Assembly (NCBI GenBank): GCA_965659945.1
Contig: CBFHYJ010000077.1
Coordinates: 1-5,416, forward strand
DNA: 5,416 nucleotides
Source of the DNA: VMDJ01 sp965659945
GTDB taxonomy: Bacteria > Pseudomonadota > Gammaproteobacteria > Chromatiales > Chromatiaceae
Reading direction: 5' to 3'
Each line of letters begins with the position of its first letter. Within the stretch, counting starts at the first letter, position 1. The notes below the pieces were generated by a model that was given only the letters and a program-made list of their open reading frames with translations, had not been told where the DNA came from and did no database searches. This document shows, in pieces, positions 5,372 to 5,416 of this stretch. Made by a program: the position numbers and the translations under genes.

Positions 5372-5416
5372 ATGAAGTACGGTTACATCATCGCAGGCTT
5401 AGCGATTTCATTGGCA
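5372..5416 (+). CDS. Start of an exported protein gene, probably lipoprotein bamC; runs off the right edge
   Basis: Fifteen codons are visible, MKYGYIIAGLAISLA: one Lys followed by a hydrophobic core, as in a Sec or lipoprotein signal peptide. A lipobox cysteine, if any, would lie just past the window. AAAGG (5361-5365) precedes the ATG by 6 nt, and the gene starts 15 bp after the dapA stop, so it is likely in the same operon. In many beta- and gammaproteobacteria the gene after dapA encodes BamC (NlpB), a lipoprotein of the outer-membrane protein assembly complex. The identification rests on position and the signal-like start only. Confidence 0.6.
   Translation, partial: MKYGYIIAGLAISLA

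Overview
The window looks like chromosomal DNA from a Gram-negative proteobacterium of the beta/gamma group with moderate GC content. The evidence is a diaminopimelate-pathway dapA followed directly by a short signal-peptide ORF (the usual place of bamC), an IspG of the long (about 405 aa) type familiar from Neisseria, Burkholderia and Thermus, and a two-subunit sodium/solute symporter of the DUF4212 type that is common in marine and aquatic proteobacteria. I cannot name the genus. There are no rRNA or tRNA genes, mobile elements or CRISPR arrays.

Left part, minus strand (1-1764). The start of a sodium:solute symporter large subunit runs off the left edge. It is preceded, 12 bp upstream in the direction of transcription, by its small DUF4212 partner. 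A 207-bp gap containing several short palindromes separates this pair from a complete DMT/EamA permease gene, which starts with TTG behind a strong Shine-Dalgarno. Both units concern inner-membrane transport.

Right part, plus strand (1938-5416). A 173-bp divergent intergenic region leads into a secreted DUF302 protein gene closed by a strong intrinsic terminator. Next comes ispG (MEP isoprenoid pathway, [4Fe-4S] enzyme), with an exported HbpS/GlcG-family gene 21 bp downstream and apparently in the same transcript. A second intrinsic terminator follows. Then dapA (lysine/peptidoglycan precursor synthesis) begins from its own likely promoter and continues, 15 bp later, into a truncated ORF that is probably the lipoprotein gene bamC.

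The genes are mostly housekeeping and I do not see a new defence or mobile system. The points most worth a second look are the coupling of an iron-sulfur isoprenoid enzyme to an exported putative heme-binding protein, and the multi-half-site palindromes upstream of the DUF302 gene and of the symporter operon. Also of note are the two look-alike terminators and the start-codon decisions (TTG for the permease, ATG rather than GTG or TTG for dapA and the DUF302 gene).
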